64,000 bases of DNA from Leptodesmis sichuanensis A121 (GTDB taxonomy: Bacteria > Cyanobacteriota > Cyanobacteriia > Leptolyngbyales > Leptolyngbyaceae). How positions within the stretch are numbered: the stretch's first letter is position 1; every line of letters starts with the position of its first letter. The position numbers were made by a program, and so were the translations under genes. Under the pieces are notes generated by a model. The model worked only from the letters and a program-made list of their open reading frames with translations. It ran no database searches and had not been told where the DNA came from. Below are positions 52,533 to 63,586 of this stretch, piece after piece. The stretch covers positions 1,488,001 through 1,552,000 of the forward strand of contig NZ_CP075171.1 of NCBI RefSeq assembly GCF_021379005.1, in the 5' to 3' direction.

Positions 52533-53369
52533 ATGGCTAATTCTGATAGTTCAGCCTCTCATACGGATCTGCTCCACGCCGTTCAACATCTAGTAGACGT
52601 GGTGGCACGATTGCGATCGCCAGAAGGGGGATGTCCTTGGGATCTGGCTCAAACCCCTGAAAGTTTGATCCCCTACGTGATTGAAGAAGCGTATGAAACC
52701 GTAGACGCAATTCGCAGTGGTGCTCCTCAAGCGATCTGTGAGGAACTGGGGGATTTGTTACTGCAGGTGGTGTTGCAGGCGCAAATTGCCAGTGAGTCGG
52801 ATCAGTTTACGTTGCGAGAAGTGGCCCAGGGCATCAGCGATAAACTGATTCGTCGCCATCCTCACGTCTTTGCGGATGTAGAGGTTGAAACCGTGGAGGA
52901 TGTACACCGCAACTGGGAACAGATTAAAGCTGTGGAAAAAGGGCACGATCCCCAGGTTGCTCCACCCCTGAGTCAGAAATTAAGCCGCTATTCACGATCG
53001 CTCCCTCCCTTGATGGCCAGTATGAAAATTTCTCAGAAAGCCGCTGCGGCTGGGTTTGAGTGGGAAACCGTAGAAGGGGTCTGGGATAAATTCAACGAAG
53101 AGTTAGCAGAATTTAAAGAAGCACTGGACAGCACGGATAAGGCCCATCAGGAAGCTGAACTGGGCGATTTATTATTTACAATCATCAACATCGCCCGCTG
53201 GCATGATCTGGATCCCAGCGCGGCTCTGCAGGGCACCAATCAGCGGTTCATTCAACGGCTGCAGTTAATGGAACAAGTGGCCGATCGCCCTTTGGAAGAC
53301 TATACCCTGGCCGAACTGGAAAGCCTCTGGCAACAAGCCAAAGCAACTCTGAAACAGGCATCGTGTTAG
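52533..53369 (+). CDS. mazG: Nucleoside triphosphate pyrophosphohydrolase MazG
   Basis: 278 residues with two MazG repeats: GGCPWDLAQTPESLIPYVIEEAYE...EELGDLLLQVV in the first and FNEELAEFKEAL...AELGDLLFTIINIARW in the second, giving the ExxE(12-28)ExxD metal-binding pattern. Hydrolyses (d)NTPs to NMPs and PPi as house-cleaning. The ATG at 52533 is the start. Confidence 0.94.
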   Translation: MANSDSSASHTDLLHAVQHLVDVVARLRSPEGGCPWDLAQTPESLIPYVIEEAYETVDAIRSGAPQAICEELGDLLLQVVLQAQIASESDQFTLREVAQGISDKLIRRHPHVFADVEVETVEDVHRNWEQIKAVEKGHDPQVAPPLSQKLSRYSRSLPPLMASMKISQKAAAAGFEWETVEGVWDKFNEELAEFKEALDSTDKAHQEAELGDLLFTIINIARWHDLDPSAALQGTNQRFIQRLQLMEQVADRPLEDYTLAELESLWQQAKATLKQASC

Positions 53370-53385
53370 TCATTCGTGATTTGTT

Positions 53386-54108
53386 TTGAGCCACTTGAAC
53401 ACTTCCATCCACCTTATCCTGGTGCCCCAAGGGGCTGAATGCCGTGCCGTCTGCCGGGGATTACGCGGAGTCAGCCACCCTCCATCCGTGTTGCCTGTCC
53501 CTGCTGGGCCTGTCCCTCTGGCGCGACATTTACAAACGCTGTGGGAAGCTGGAGTGATGACGGCGGGGCAAAGGGTTTTGGTGATGGGAGTGTGTGGGGG
53601 GCTGGTTCCGGATCTGGCCGTAGGCGATCGGGTGCTATATCAGAACTGTGCCAGTACAACAGCGGATGGTTCACGGCTGGAGTGCGATCGCGCATTGACC
53701 GAGCAACTCCACCAGCATCTGATGGGCGAGATTAAAGTGGTTCAGGCTGTAACCAGCGATCGCGTAATTGCAACTCCGACAGATAAACAACAGTTAGCCC
53801 AGCAATTTCAAGCTGATGTGGTGGACATGGAAGGCTTCCCGGCATTGTCTCTGCTGCAGTCCTGGGGAGTGGCTGTGGCAATGGTACGGGTCGTCAGTGA
53901 TGATAGTCAGCACACCATTCCCGATCTTTCCTCGGTCTTTGATGAGCAGGGTTCCCTGCGTCCTCTGGTGCTGACTCGTGCTCTGATACGACAGCCGATC
54001 GCAGGTTTTCGCCTGATTCAAGGTTCCTTAAGGGGCTTCCAGGAGTTGCAGACCGTAACCAGACGTTTGTTTATTCCCAAGTCGCCGCATTCCGATCGTT
54101 GCCCATGA
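53386..54108 (+). CDS. Nucleoside phosphorylase-like protein (PNP/MTAN fold)
   Basis: About 240 residues. VLVMGVCGGLVPDLAVGDRVLYQNC, TSDRVIATPTDKQQL and VDMEGFPALSLLQSWGVAVAMVRVVSDD match the PNP/UDP phosphorylase fold (the DMEG...A Glu contacts ribose; D near SDD is the general acid). No ATG lies near the start; TTG at 53386 or 53397 are candidates, so the 5' end is uncertain. Immediately after mazG (16-nt gap), a plausible nucleotide-salvage pair. Substrate unknown. Confidence 0.78.
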   Translation: MSHLNTSIHLILVPQGAECRAVCRGLRGVSHPPSVLPVPAGPVPLARHLQTLWEAGVMTAGQRVLVMGVCGGLVPDLAVGDRVLYQNCASTTADGSRLECDRALTEQLHQHLMGEIKVVQAVTSDRVIATPTDKQQLAQQFQADVVDMEGFPALSLLQSWGVAVAMVRVVSDDSQHTIPDLSSVFDEQGSLRPLVLTRALIRQPIAGFRLIQGSLRGFQELQTVTRRLFIPKSPHSDRCP

Positions 54109-54248
54109 ACAATTCACTGCTTCCTGACCTGTTACGCTGCGAAAAACATGGCATTCTGAACAGAGAAGCAGGTGGACACAATCAATTTCTAGAGCAGGAT
54201 TGTCAAACAAGTGCTGTCTGTTTATCAAGTAAAAGTTTGAGATTGGCC

Positions 54249-55622
54249 ATGACTCTTACCCCCACACCGCCCCTGAACCTGGATGCCCTGATCGCCGATC
54301 TGGAAGGATTGGAACTGATTACCGATCCGGTGCAAGTAACCAAGCTTTCCCAGGACTATTACACCTACAGCCCGGTGTTGCAGGAAGCCCTGCACGATAA
54401 ACGCGGGGATCTGGTAGTGCGGGCCATGAGTGAGGCGGATGTTCTACGGGTAGCCAAGGCGTGTGTACGGCATAAAGTTCCCCTGACGGTGCGGGGAGCA
54501 GGTACGGGGAACTATGGTCAGTGTGTGCCTTTGGCAGGGGGAGTAATTTTAGATTTGTCGGGAATGCAGCAGGTTAAGTGGATTAAACCCGGCATCGCTT
54601 GTGTAGAACCGGGAGCAAAGTTAGCCGCGATCGATAAGCAGACACGGGAAACTGGCTGGGAAATTCGGATGGCTCCCTCGACTTATCGCAAGGCAACGAT
54701 CGGCGGCTTTATTGGTGGCGGCAGTGGCGGTGTCGGATCTGTCACCTATGGGCAGTTACGCGATCGCGGGAATATTTTGGCGCTGCGGGTCGTAACGATG
54801 GAAGATGAACCGCAAGTGATTGAGTTGCGTGGGGATGATGTCTATAAAGTGGCCCATGCCTGGGGGACAAATGGCATTATTACCGAACTGGAAATTCCCC
54901 TGGGGCCTGCCTATGCCTGGGCAGAAGCGATCGTCGCTTTTCCCGACTTTATGACCAGTGCCCGGTTTGGACAGGCCCTCAGTAACAGCGACGGCATCAT
55001 CAAAAAACTGGTTTGCATTTGTGCCGATCCGATTCCAACTTACTTTGCCGCTTTAAAGGGATTTATCCCAGCAGGAAGCCATGTGGCCCTGGTGCTGGTG
55101 GCTGAATGTTGCCTGGAGCCGTTTGGGGAATTAGTCAAGGAATTTAAAGGCCAGCTCTGTTATCAGAAAAGTGCTCAGGAGGCCAGCAAAGGCATTACCT
55201 TGGTGGAATATTCCTGGAACCATACCACGCTCCATGCCCGCAGTGTGGATCCCACCCTCACCTATCTACAAACCTTGTTCCCCGATGATCCAGAACTCAA
55301 GGTGGTGGAGCATCTCTATCACCATTACGGAGATGAGGTGATGATGCATCTAGAGTTTTTGCGAGTTGGGGGTACGGCTCGTCCGGTTGGATTGCAAATC
55401 GTGCGCTACTCCACTCCTGAACGGTTACAGGAGATTATGGATGATCACGAATCAGTGAATGCGTATATCTTCAACCCCCACACTTACATCCTGGAAGCAG
55501 GAGGAAGGAAGACCGTGGATGTGCAGCACTTGCAGTTCAAAGAAAAAGTAGACCCCTACGGTTTACTGAATCCAGGAAAAATGCGTGCCTGGATAGAAAA
55601 GCAGCACTCGAAAGGTTACTAA
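54249..55622 (+). CDS. FAD-binding oxidoreductase (PCMH/GlcD-like)
   Basis: 457 residues from the ATG at 54249 (MTLTPTPPLNLDALIADLEG). FAD_binding_4 domain: VPLTVRGAGTGNYGQCVPLAGGVILDLSGMQQV and GGFIGGGSGGVGSVTYGQLRDRG. The C-terminal cap ends with DPYGLLNPGKM, typical of GlcD/alditol-oxidase-like flavoenzymes. Substrate unknown; a hydroxy acid or sugar is likely. The 150 nt upstream are not credible as coding. Confidence 0.88.
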   Translation: MTLTPTPPLNLDALIADLEGLELITDPVQVTKLSQDYYTYSPVLQEALHDKRGDLVVRAMSEADVLRVAKACVRHKVPLTVRGAGTGNYGQCVPLAGGVILDLSGMQQVKWIKPGIACVEPGAKLAAIDKQTRETGWEIRMAPSTYRKATIGGFIGGGSGGVGSVTYGQLRDRGNILALRVVTMEDEPQVIELRGDDVYKVAHAWGTNGIITELEIPLGPAYAWAEAIVAFPDFMTSARFGQALSNSDGIIKKLVCICADPIPTYFAALKGFIPAGSHVALVLVAECCLEPFGELVKEFKGQLCYQKSAQEASKGITLVEYSWNHTTLHARSVDPTLTYLQTLFPDDPELKVVEHLYHHYGDEVMMHLEFLRVGGTARPVGLQIVRYSTPERLQEIMDDHESVNAYIFNPHTYILEAGGRKTVDVQHLQFKEKVDPYGLLNPGKMRAWIEKQHSKGY

Positions 55623-55769
55623 ATCCTTACGGGATGTGTGCTTAGCCTGTGATTGTGTTATGCTCGACCGCAGTAAGGATTATTTTCGGTTGTTTAATTC
55701 GCTTCATAAAAGTTTGCAGCGGTTCTCCGAATTTAACTCTTCGTTTTTTTTTGACTTCGGAGATTGACC
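55623..55769 (+). promoter_or_regulatory. Promoter/leader of the RRM protein gene
   Basis: An extended -10-like TGTTATGCT (near 55656-55664) and a T-rich leader of about 100 nt precede the RNA-binding protein gene. Long leaders are common for cyanobacterial cold-responsive rbp genes; here this is inference. Confidence 0.35.
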
Positions 55770-56084
55770 ATGTCAGTTTATGTCGGTAATTTGTCCTATC
55801 AGGTCACTCAGGACGACCTCATTGAGACGTTTTCTGAGTACGGGAAGGTTGTTAATGTGCAACTTCCCAAAGACCGGGAAACGGGCAGAATGCGGGGGTT
55901 CGCCTTCGTTGAAATGTCTTCGGAAGATGAGGAGACTGCTGCAATTGAAGCGCTGGATGGGGCCGAGTGGATGGGACGCGACCTGAAAGTAAATAAGGCC
56001 AAACCCCGGGAAGATAGACGCTCTTCAATGGGTGGCGGTAACAGAGGAGGTGGTAGCTTCGGTCGCAGCGATCGCCGCTACTAA
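55770..56084 (+). CDS. rbp: RRM-type RNA-binding protein (Rbp, Gly-rich tail)
   Basis: 104 residues from the ATG at 55770 (GGAG upstream). One RRM: RNP2 VYVGNL (3-8) and RNP1 RGFAFVEM, then a Gly/Arg/Ser-rich tail (MGGGNRGGGSFGRSDRRY). This is the cyanobacterial Rbp family, cold-induced chaperone-like proteins, and the gene is followed by rpsU as often seen in cyanobacteria. Confidence 0.94.
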   Translation: MSVYVGNLSYQVTQDDLIETFSEYGKVVNVQLPKDRETGRMRGFAFVEMSSEDEETAAIEALDGAEWMGRDLKVNKAKPREDRRSSMGGGNRGGGSFGRSDRRY

Positions 56085-56311
56085 TTGCTTGATCAATCAT
56101 TTGTAAGGTTAAGTTAGCAGAGCCTGACCCATGCTGCTTTAGAGGGTGATGTGTGACGTTAGCCACGCATCCTACATCTAAGTTCTGTCTATTTACCTGG
56201 CAGAAGGCTTCCTGTCACTTGTAATGTTTGTTTGCTGTGGCTTGAAGCTTTCTGCTTTGTCTTCTTTGTCTTCGTTAAAAAATCAGCCCAGTCATCCAGG
56301 AGAATTGCAAC

Positions 56312-56488
56312 ATGACTCAGATAGTCGTCGGAGAAAATGAAGGGCTTGAGTCGGCGTTGCGTCGATTTAAGCGTCAGGTTTCCAAAGCGGGGATTTTCCA
56401 AGATATGCGGAAGAATCGCCACTTTGAAACTCCCCTTGAAAAAGAAAAGCGGAAAGCGATCGCTCGTCGGAAAAAGCGGTTCCGCTAA
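56312..56488 (+). CDS. rpsU: 30S ribosomal protein S21
   Basis: 58 residues: [20 protein letters not shown], then [19 protein letters not shown] and a very basic tail ending RRKKRFR, the S21 pattern. AGGAGA lies 8 nt before the ATG. Together with the upstream RRM gene it forms the familiar rbp-rpsU arrangement. Confidence 0.96.
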   Translation: MTQIVVGENEGLESALRRFKRQVSKAGIFQDMRKNRHFETPLEKEKRKAIARRKKRFR

Positions 56489-56533
56489 GGTTATTAGAAT
56501 ATTAAGCAGGTTTAGATCTGTGCTGGTCCACGA

Positions 56534-56539
56534 TACAAT
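56534..56539 (+). promoter_or_regulatory. -10 box candidate for ilvN
   Basis: TACAAT 33 nt before the chosen ilvN start; the -35 region (TTTAGA) is weak. Confidence 0.4.
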
Positions 56540-56572
56540 AAAGGACTCTACAGAAGCATGGCAGTAGGATCC

Positions 56573-57106
56573 ATGAAGCACACGTTATCAGTATTGGTTG
56601 AAGATGAAGCCGGGGTTCTGACCCGCATTGCTGGATTGTTTGCCCGCCGCGGTTTTAACATCGAGAGTTTGGCTGTAGGCCCAGCAGAGCAATTGGGGGT
56701 CTCTCGCATCACAATGGTTGTTCCCGGAGATGACCGGATCATTGAGCAGTTGACCAAGCAACTGTACAAGCTGATCAACGTCTTAAAGGTGCAGGATATT
56801 ACAGAAGTGCCCTGTGTTGAGCGGGAATTGATGCTGATGAAGGTCAATGCCAATAGCTCAAACCGTTCTGAAGTGGTGGAACTAGCTCAGATCTTCCGGG
56901 CGCGAGTTGTCGATGTCGCAGAAGATTCATTAACCCTGGAAGTGGTGGGTGATCCCGGTAAGATGGTAGCGATCGTGCAAGTACTGAATAAATTTGGCAT
57001 TCGAGAAATTGCTCGCACAGGTAAAATTGCGCTCACTCGTGAGTCGGGGGTCAATACTGAGTTCCTCAAATCTCTGGAATCGAAAGTTGAGGGAGCGGTT
57101 CGTTAG
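56573..57106 (+). CDS. ilvN: Acetolactate synthase small (regulatory) subunit
   Basis: 177 residues from the ATG at 56573 ([33 protein letters not shown]), the standard ACT-domain N-terminus; a Met five codons earlier is possible. The C-terminal half ([35 protein letters not shown]) is the second ACT-like domain. Confers valine feedback on the catalytic subunit, which is elsewhere. Confidence 0.95.
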   Translation: MKHTLSVLVEDEAGVLTRIAGLFARRGFNIESLAVGPAEQLGVSRITMVVPGDDRIIEQLTKQLYKLINVLKVQDITEVPCVERELMLMKVNANSSNRSEVVELAQIFRARVVDVAEDSLTLEVVGDPGKMVAIVQVLNKFGIREIARTGKIALTRESGVNTEFLKSLESKVEGAVR

Positions 57107-57239
57107 CCTCCACCCCTATCTCTATTCTCTACTCCCACGTTATCTATTGATTAACATCTCCCTTCTTGCTCCGGAAATTCTGGGTTGCTTGAGACTGAAA
57201 TCCGGAGTTAGATAGATCTGTATATGCTGGAGAAGGGCG

Positions 57240-58424
57240 ATGGCAGGACAGATTTTGGGCGATCGTTATCAAGTCGAACGCCAGATTGGCAAGCAGACTG
57301 GACGTTGGACTTTGCTGGCCCGTGATCTGCAAACTCAGGAACAGGTTGTCCTCAAGCTACTGTTTGTAGACGAAAATCTGGAATGGGACGATCTGAAGCT
57401 ATTTGAGCGGGAAGTTGAAATTCTCCAATCCTTATCTCATCCATCAATTCCTCGATACCTGGGATATTTTGAACATGAGTTGCCTAATGCCAGAGCGCTG
57501 GTTTTGCTCCAGACTTTTGTAGAGGGCAAATCCCTGGAACAGTGTTTGCAACAGGGTCGGTTATTCAGTGAAGCAGAAGCTAAGCAATTGGCAAAAGCAC
57601 TTTTGAGTGTTTTGATCTATTTGCACAACCGATCGACTCCCATCATTCACCGGGACATTAAGCCCAGTAATATTCTTTTGGCAAACCGTCAGCTTTATCT
57701 GGTGGATTTCGGCTCTGTCAAGCGGATCTCTGCGAATGACACCACCGCTTTTACCATTGTTGGCACCTACGGCTATATGCCTCCTGAACAGTTTAGCGGG
57801 CGGGCAACCCCTGCCTCTGACCTGTATGGTTTGGGAGGAACGATTCTGGCATTAGTCACAGGAACTCATCCTTCTAGCCTGCCGCGATCGGGGATCCGCA
57901 TTGATTTTAGCCAGATTACAACCATCACGCCTGAGTTTGCCGATTGGTTGAGCTGGCTGTATGAGCCCACCCTAGACCGTCGAGTCAAAACTGCGCAGGA
58001 AGCCTTACAGGCTCTCACTCAAGGACGACAGGCTATTTCCCCTGATTCTGCCCCTGCGATCGCTCCCGTCCAGAAACCTGCCGACACTAAAGTTACCATC
58101 ACTAAAGAACCCACGTTTCTGGAAGTGATTTTGCCTTCCCGCCTGGGACAAACTCAGTTGCAAATCAATCAACAGCAGATTATGTTGTCCAACAAGCGCT
58201 TAGGGATTGCTACTGGTCGGCCTCAAGTTATCCCCCGGAAGGAGATCACTCGCATAGAACGCCGTCCTGCTTCATCCCATTCTGCATCTTGTGAAGAACC
58301 CTCTCTGACTCTGTGGGCAGGAACTCAGAAATATGAGCTAAAAGGCAATCCACCCCTCACAACTCAGGAAATCAATTGGCTAGTTTATGAACTGTCAACG
58401 TGGCTAAAAGTGCCTGTGGTGTAA
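57240..58424 (+). CDS. Serine/threonine protein kinase (Hanks type)
   Basis: 394 residues. Kinase domain 1-265: a degenerate Gly loop (IGKQTGRWTLLA), ATP Lys39 (VVLKLL), catalytic HRDIKPSN with His137/Asp139, DFGSVK and GTYGYMPPEQF. A Pro/Ala linker and a C-terminal domain (about 285-394, KVTITKEPTFLEVILPSRLGQ...EINWLVYELSTWLKVPV) follow, a soluble beta-rich module I cannot name. No membrane helix. Targets unknown. Confidence 0.91.
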   Translation: MAGQILGDRYQVERQIGKQTGRWTLLARDLQTQEQVVLKLLFVDENLEWDDLKLFEREVEILQSLSHPSIPRYLGYFEHELPNARALVLLQTFVEGKSLEQCLQQGRLFSEAEAKQLAKALLSVLIYLHNRSTPIIHRDIKPSNILLANRQLYLVDFGSVKRISANDTTAFTIVGTYGYMPPEQFSGRATPASDLYGLGGTILALVTGTHPSSLPRSGIRIDFSQITTITPEFADWLSWLYEPTLDRRVKTAQEALQALTQGRQAISPDSAPAIAPVQKPADTKVTITKEPTFLEVILPSRLGQTQLQINQQQIMLSNKRLGIATGRPQVIPRKEITRIERRPASSHSASCEEPSLTLWAGTQKYELKGNPPLTTQEINWLVYELSTWLKVPVV

Positions 58425-58527
58425 GAGAGGGCGAGCAGGAGCAGGTGAAGAGATGATGGAGATGATGGGGCAAGGGGCGTGAACAGGTCTTCTGTCCTAT
58501 CATCTCACCCTCCCATCTCTATCCCTC

Positions 58528-58983
58528 TTATTTCAGAGATTCCACGATCGCTGCCCCAACCATAACGCACAGAATCAGGACAATGAGGGGAACTACGATG
58601 GTAGATATCAGGCTCATCAGAGCCTGAAGTACTTGAGGAGCTTGTAGACTCGCAGAGACGACACAGGCGATCGCGAAGCCAATCAAAAACAAGAACAACC
58701 ACTTCAGCGCTCTGAAACCCAATCGGACAACGGTACTGTAATCGTTGGAGCTTTCATTGCCAATCTGAATTGGACGCTGAATCCTCATACGATCGCGCTC
58801 TTCTAATTGCTGCTGTAACCGCAGTAGTTGAGCCTGCATTTGCTGGTTAGCCTGCTGCATAGTACGCATCTGCTCAATGAGCCTGGCAACTGCTTCGGGG
58901 GATAATTGTGTCGGAGATAACTCCGGTATAGAAGAATTAGGAGATGGAGGGGGGTTTACGGAGGGGGGGCCTGGGGAACGCAT
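58528..58983 (-). CDS. Coiled-coil membrane protein (151 aa), unknown function
   Basis: Pro-rich N-terminus, a Gln-rich coiled coil ([21 protein letters not shown]..., about 28-68) and two C-terminal membrane helices ([42 protein letters not shown]). Convergent with the kinase gene. Similar domain order is common in uncharacterised cyanobacterial membrane proteins; no family is named. Confidence 0.72.
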
Positions 58984-60528
<1,545 letters not shown>

Positions 60529-60535
60529 AGGGGTG

Positions 60536-60582
60536 AAAACTAACTCAAAACTCAAAACTCAAACCTTAAAACTCAAAACTTT
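60536..60582. repeat. STRR array (ACTCAAA type)
   Basis: Repeats of AACTCAAAACTCAAA and AACCTTAAAACT between tgt and psbK. Confidence 0.9.
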
Positions 60583-60665
60583 TCCCTTCTAGCTCCCAAC
60601 TCCTCCGTCCCCTCGTCATGTTACGATATATGGCAATTCTGAAGTCCGTGCGAGAGGTTTAATTC

Positions 60666-60803
60666 ATGGAAGCAGCCCTGCTTTTAGCAAAACTGCCCGA
60701 GGCTTATGCAATCTTCGATCCCCTGGTGGATGTTCTGCCAATCATTCCAGTCTTCTTCTTGTTGCTGGCATTTGTTTGGCAAGCGGCTGTTGGTTTTAGA
60801 TAA
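60666..60803 (+). CDS. psbK: Photosystem II protein PsbK
   Basis: 45-residue precursor: short cleaved leader MEAALLLAK then [36 protein letters not shown], the highly conserved PsbK helix and C-terminus. Binds CP43 at the PSII periphery. GAGAGG precedes the ATG. The tgt-psbK order is common in cyanobacteria. Confidence 0.97.
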   Translation: MEAALLLAKLPEAYAIFDPLVDVLPIIPVFFLLLAFVWQAAVGFR

Positions 60804-60827
60804 GTAAAAAGTTAAGAAAGATTTTTT

Positions 60828-60856
60828 AAGGGCAGGTTTTTATCTGCCCTTTTTTG
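60828..60856 (+). terminator. psbK terminator
   Basis: AAGGGCAG (60828-60835) pairs with CTGCCCTT (60844-60851), an 8-nt loop, followed by TTTTG. Confidence 0.85.
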
Positions 60857-61046
60857 TGTCCCTTTTCTGTGTGATGCGAGACGCAAAACATGAAACAGAA
60901 GGGGGTATCTTCCTTCTTGGGGATAGGTGCAGGCCATGCCAAACTGGTCTAACACCTTAGTCCTTACCCACTGTCTTCTACCACCCCTGTTGACGGATCA
61001 GTAGACATCCTTGTGTTCCCACTCCTAAGTACTTCAACTCGCTTCT

Positions 61047-61643
61047 ATGCTTGAACTTTTGGCTGTACTTTCCGTTTCTGCTGCCGCAGGTATGCGGATT
61101 GCACTGCCACTTCTCATTATTGGATTGCTGTATGGAGATGGTCTCTGGGCACAAGTGCCGTTACTGGCTCGCATCCCTCCTCCAGTGGTGCTGGCAGTAC
61201 TGGTGAGTTGGTCACTGTTTGAAGTGTTTGCCTCTAAAAATCGTACCGGTCAACGCCTACTACAGAGTGTTGAATTGCTATTCAGCCCCATTGTGGGAGC
61301 TATCTTGGGAATCGCTGTAGCCAAAGTAACGATTTCCTCAGCCTGGTTGATCGGTCTCTTAGGGGTTGTGGGAGGGTTGCTGGCGCTGGTACTGCAATTA
61401 GTTCAAATAGGGTGGCTCTACCGCCTGCAAAGCATTCCCCTGTGGGTAATTTTTGCTCAGGACTTGCTCTGCGTATTACTGGTCATTTTTGCCTTCGATG
61501 CTCCTCGTCAGGGTGGTCTGATTGCACTACTGCTGCTCTGGTTGGCCATTCGCAGTTCTAAAGAGTGGCACCGCTGGTATACTGAGCAGGCCGCACCGAA
61601 CCAGCGAAGAAACCCTCGCCGCTACAAACAGGATCCAGATTAA
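61047..61643 (+). CDS. DUF4126 family membrane protein
   Basis: 198 residues with four to five helices: LAVLSVSAAAGMRIALPLLIIGLLY, PPVVLAVLVSWSLFEVFASK, LLFSPIVGAILGIAVAKV, GLLALVLQLVQIGWL. The AAAGMRIALPLL start and FEVFASKNRTGQRLLQSVE loop fit DUF4126. Function unknown. Polar, basic C-terminal tail. Confidence 0.85.
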   Translation: MLELLAVLSVSAAAGMRIALPLLIIGLLYGDGLWAQVPLLARIPPPVVLAVLVSWSLFEVFASKNRTGQRLLQSVELLFSPIVGAILGIAVAKVTISSAWLIGLLGVVGGLLALVLQLVQIGWLYRLQSIPLWVIFAQDLLCVLLVIFAFDAPRQGGLIALLLLWLAIRSSKEWHRWYTEQAAPNQRRNPRRYKQDPD

Positions 61644-61687
61644 TCACCCAACCAGACCCAGAGAGAGATGGAGGGTTTCAAGGTTAA

Positions 61688-62851
61688 TTACAGTAAGCCG
61701 ATCGCGTGTAATGGCCCCCGACCTACGAGCAGTTCCAGCAGCACAGCCAGAATTCCCACCATTGCCAAACGACCATTCCAAACTTCTGCGGAAATGGTCA
61801 TTCCCCACTCCCACCGTTCTTGAGGATACAGCTTCACCTTTTCATCCGGCCGAACGACCTCCGTAAAGTGGCAACTGGGAGCATTCAGGGCATCCGTCAC
61901 CATAGCCGCCAGATCCTGAATAAACACTGGGTGAGTATTGAGTGCGGGAACCCGGTGGAAATTTTCGATACCAGCTTCTTCGGCCAGTTCTCGATATTCA
62001 ATATCAATTTCTTGCAACGTTTCAATGTGTTCTGACACAAAGCTAATCGGCACTACTACGAGGTCTTTGACACCCTGTTCAGCCAGTTCCTTAAGTGCAT
62101 CATCGGTATAAGGCCGTAACCATTCCACTGGCCCTACTCGACTCTGATAAGCCAGGGTATAGGCATTAGGCCGATTCAAGGTTTGCATGATCAGGTGGGT
62201 GCAGGCTTCAATTTCTCGTTGATAAGGGTCGCCTGCTTCTTCCACGTAACTTACAGGAACGCCATGGGCACTGAAGAAAATGTGTACTTCGTTGGGATTG
62301 GGAAATTGATCCAGTTCCTGAGCAATCAGGTCAGCCATTGCCTGCAAATAGCCAGGGCGGTCATACCAGGAGGGAATCACAGTATAGTCAATCGGCGTGA
62401 GATTGGGATCGGATTCCCAAATTTGTTGCAGCAGCCGGAAACTAGACCCACTGGTGCTGATGGAAAACTGGGGATAGAGGGGCAGCACCACTAAGCGCTC
62501 AATCCGATCGCGTTTAATTCGAGCCACAGCCTCTTCCGTAAAAGGATGCCAGTAGCGCATACCCACATAAACTGTGGCATCCTGCCCCTGTTGCTGTAGC
62601 TGATCTTGCAAAGCCTGGGCCTGTTCTTCCGTGATCCGCCGCAGGGGAGAGCCGCCACCAATTTGCCTGTAGTTCTCCTGCGATCGCTTGGCCCGTGACG
62701 TGGAAATTAACCAGGCTAAGGGGCGCTGCAGCCAGGGAAACGGCAGCCGAATAATTTCAGGGTCAGAGAATAAGTTAAACAGAAAAGGACGGACATCTTC
62801 CAGTCGATCCGGCCCACCTAAATTGAGTAATAAAACGCCAACTCGACCCAT
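61688..62851 (-). CDS. hemH: Ferrochelatase with C-terminal CAB (Hlip-like) helix
   Basis: 387 residues. Inserts Fe2+ into protoporphyrin IX. Core motifs: [37 protein letters not shown] with the catalytic His, and [18 protein letters not shown] linker leads to the C-terminal chlorophyll a/b-binding helix [20 protein letters not shown], the type II ferrochelatase form of cyanobacteria and plastids that tunes heme synthesis against chlorophyll supply. Confidence 0.97.
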   Translation of the reverse strand: MGRVGVLLLNLGGPDRLEDVRPFLFNLFSDPEIIRLPFPWLQRPLAWLISTSRAKRSQENYRQIGGGSPLRRITEEQAQALQDQLQQQGQDATVYVGMRYWHPFTEEAVARIKRDRIERLVVLPLYPQFSISTSGSSFRLLQQIWESDPNLTPIDYTVIPSWYDRPGYLQAMADLIAQELDQFPNPNEVHIFFSAHGVPVSYVEEAGDPYQREIEACTHLIMQTLNRPNAYTLAYQSRVGPVEWLRPYTDDALKELAEQGVKDLVVVPISFVSEHIETLQEIDIEYRELAEEAGIENFHRVPALNTHPVFIQDLAAMVTDALNAPSCHFTEVVRPDEKVKLYPQERWEWGMTISAEVWNGRLAMVGILAVLLELLVGRGPLHAIGLL

Positions 62852-63014
62852 AACGGCAGCAGGTTTCCCATTTCTAAGCTTTGTAAATTAGTTTAACAGT
62901 ACTCGCTAAGTCAGGCGCAGAGCCAGTGAATAAATACCTAATGGACTCTGAACAAAATAATTTCTGGCAGAAATTTCTGGCAGATAAATGGAGCAGAAGG
63001 TAGATGGTAGTCTG

Positions 63015-63275
63015 TCACGATTTCTCTAACCGAACTACATACCACTGCAAAAACGTTCCCGGCCCCATATCCAGTTCACAGGAGGTATCCAGCAGATACT
63101 CAGCCTGTTCCGCTAGGGAGGAGAACCGTTGCAGATCGCGGGGCAAATCGTTCTGTTGCTGGCTTAAGACAGTTGCCAATTTTTCTAAAAGTTCCGATCG
63201 GGTAAGAAATTGCTCTGCTTGATCTGGCTCTAACAGGACGAAAGTATCGCTTTCATATAATCTCGGGTCGGGCAT
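63015..63275 (-). CDS. crr7: CRR7-like NDH-1 factor
   Basis: 86 residues: MPDPRLYESDTFVLLEPDQAEQFLT, then LPRDLQRFSSLAEQAEYLLDTSCELD and GPGTFLQWYVVRLEK, the CRR7 (chlororespiratory reduction 7) signature. In plants CRR7 stabilises the chloroplast NDH complex; the cyanobacterial protein is a presumed NDH-1 assembly or stability factor. 163 nt upstream of hemH on the same strand. Confidence 0.92.
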   Translation of the reverse strand: MPDPRLYESDTFVLLEPDQAEQFLTRSELLEKLATVLSQQQNDLPRDLQRFSSLAEQAEYLLDTSCELDMGPGTFLQWYVVRLEKS

Positions 63276-63586
63276 AGACGGACTCTTTCTGACCTATTTT
63301 CCCTTCCTATTTTGGCAGGTTTAGTCCCTAACGAGTGCTCCAGGAAGTAATGATCCTCTGGCAATCATGGCCCTGGATTTCTTGGTAAGTCAAAAAAATA
63401 AGGTGCAGTTTCTCAATGTGCGAATATGATGAATTTAGCCTGTTGATTTATGCAGAGCGAAACACGGGAATTACAGTTTTATTGCTTCTGATTTTTTTGG
63501 AACATTCTGGGCAATTCTTGCGCCATGAGTTCTAGGGATACCAACGAGTACACCCAGTAAGTGAAGAGTGATTGAGGGCTAACCAA
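63276..63586. other. Divergent gap between crr7 and the secreted protein gene
   Basis: About 310 nt, A/T-rich, no supported ORF. Both genes' promoters should lie here; none is convincing. Confidence 0.4.

Noticed and set aside
56189-56581. 130-codon minus-strand ORF across rpsU
   Set aside because: Antisense to rpsU, which is unmistakable and has its own Shine-Dalgarno.
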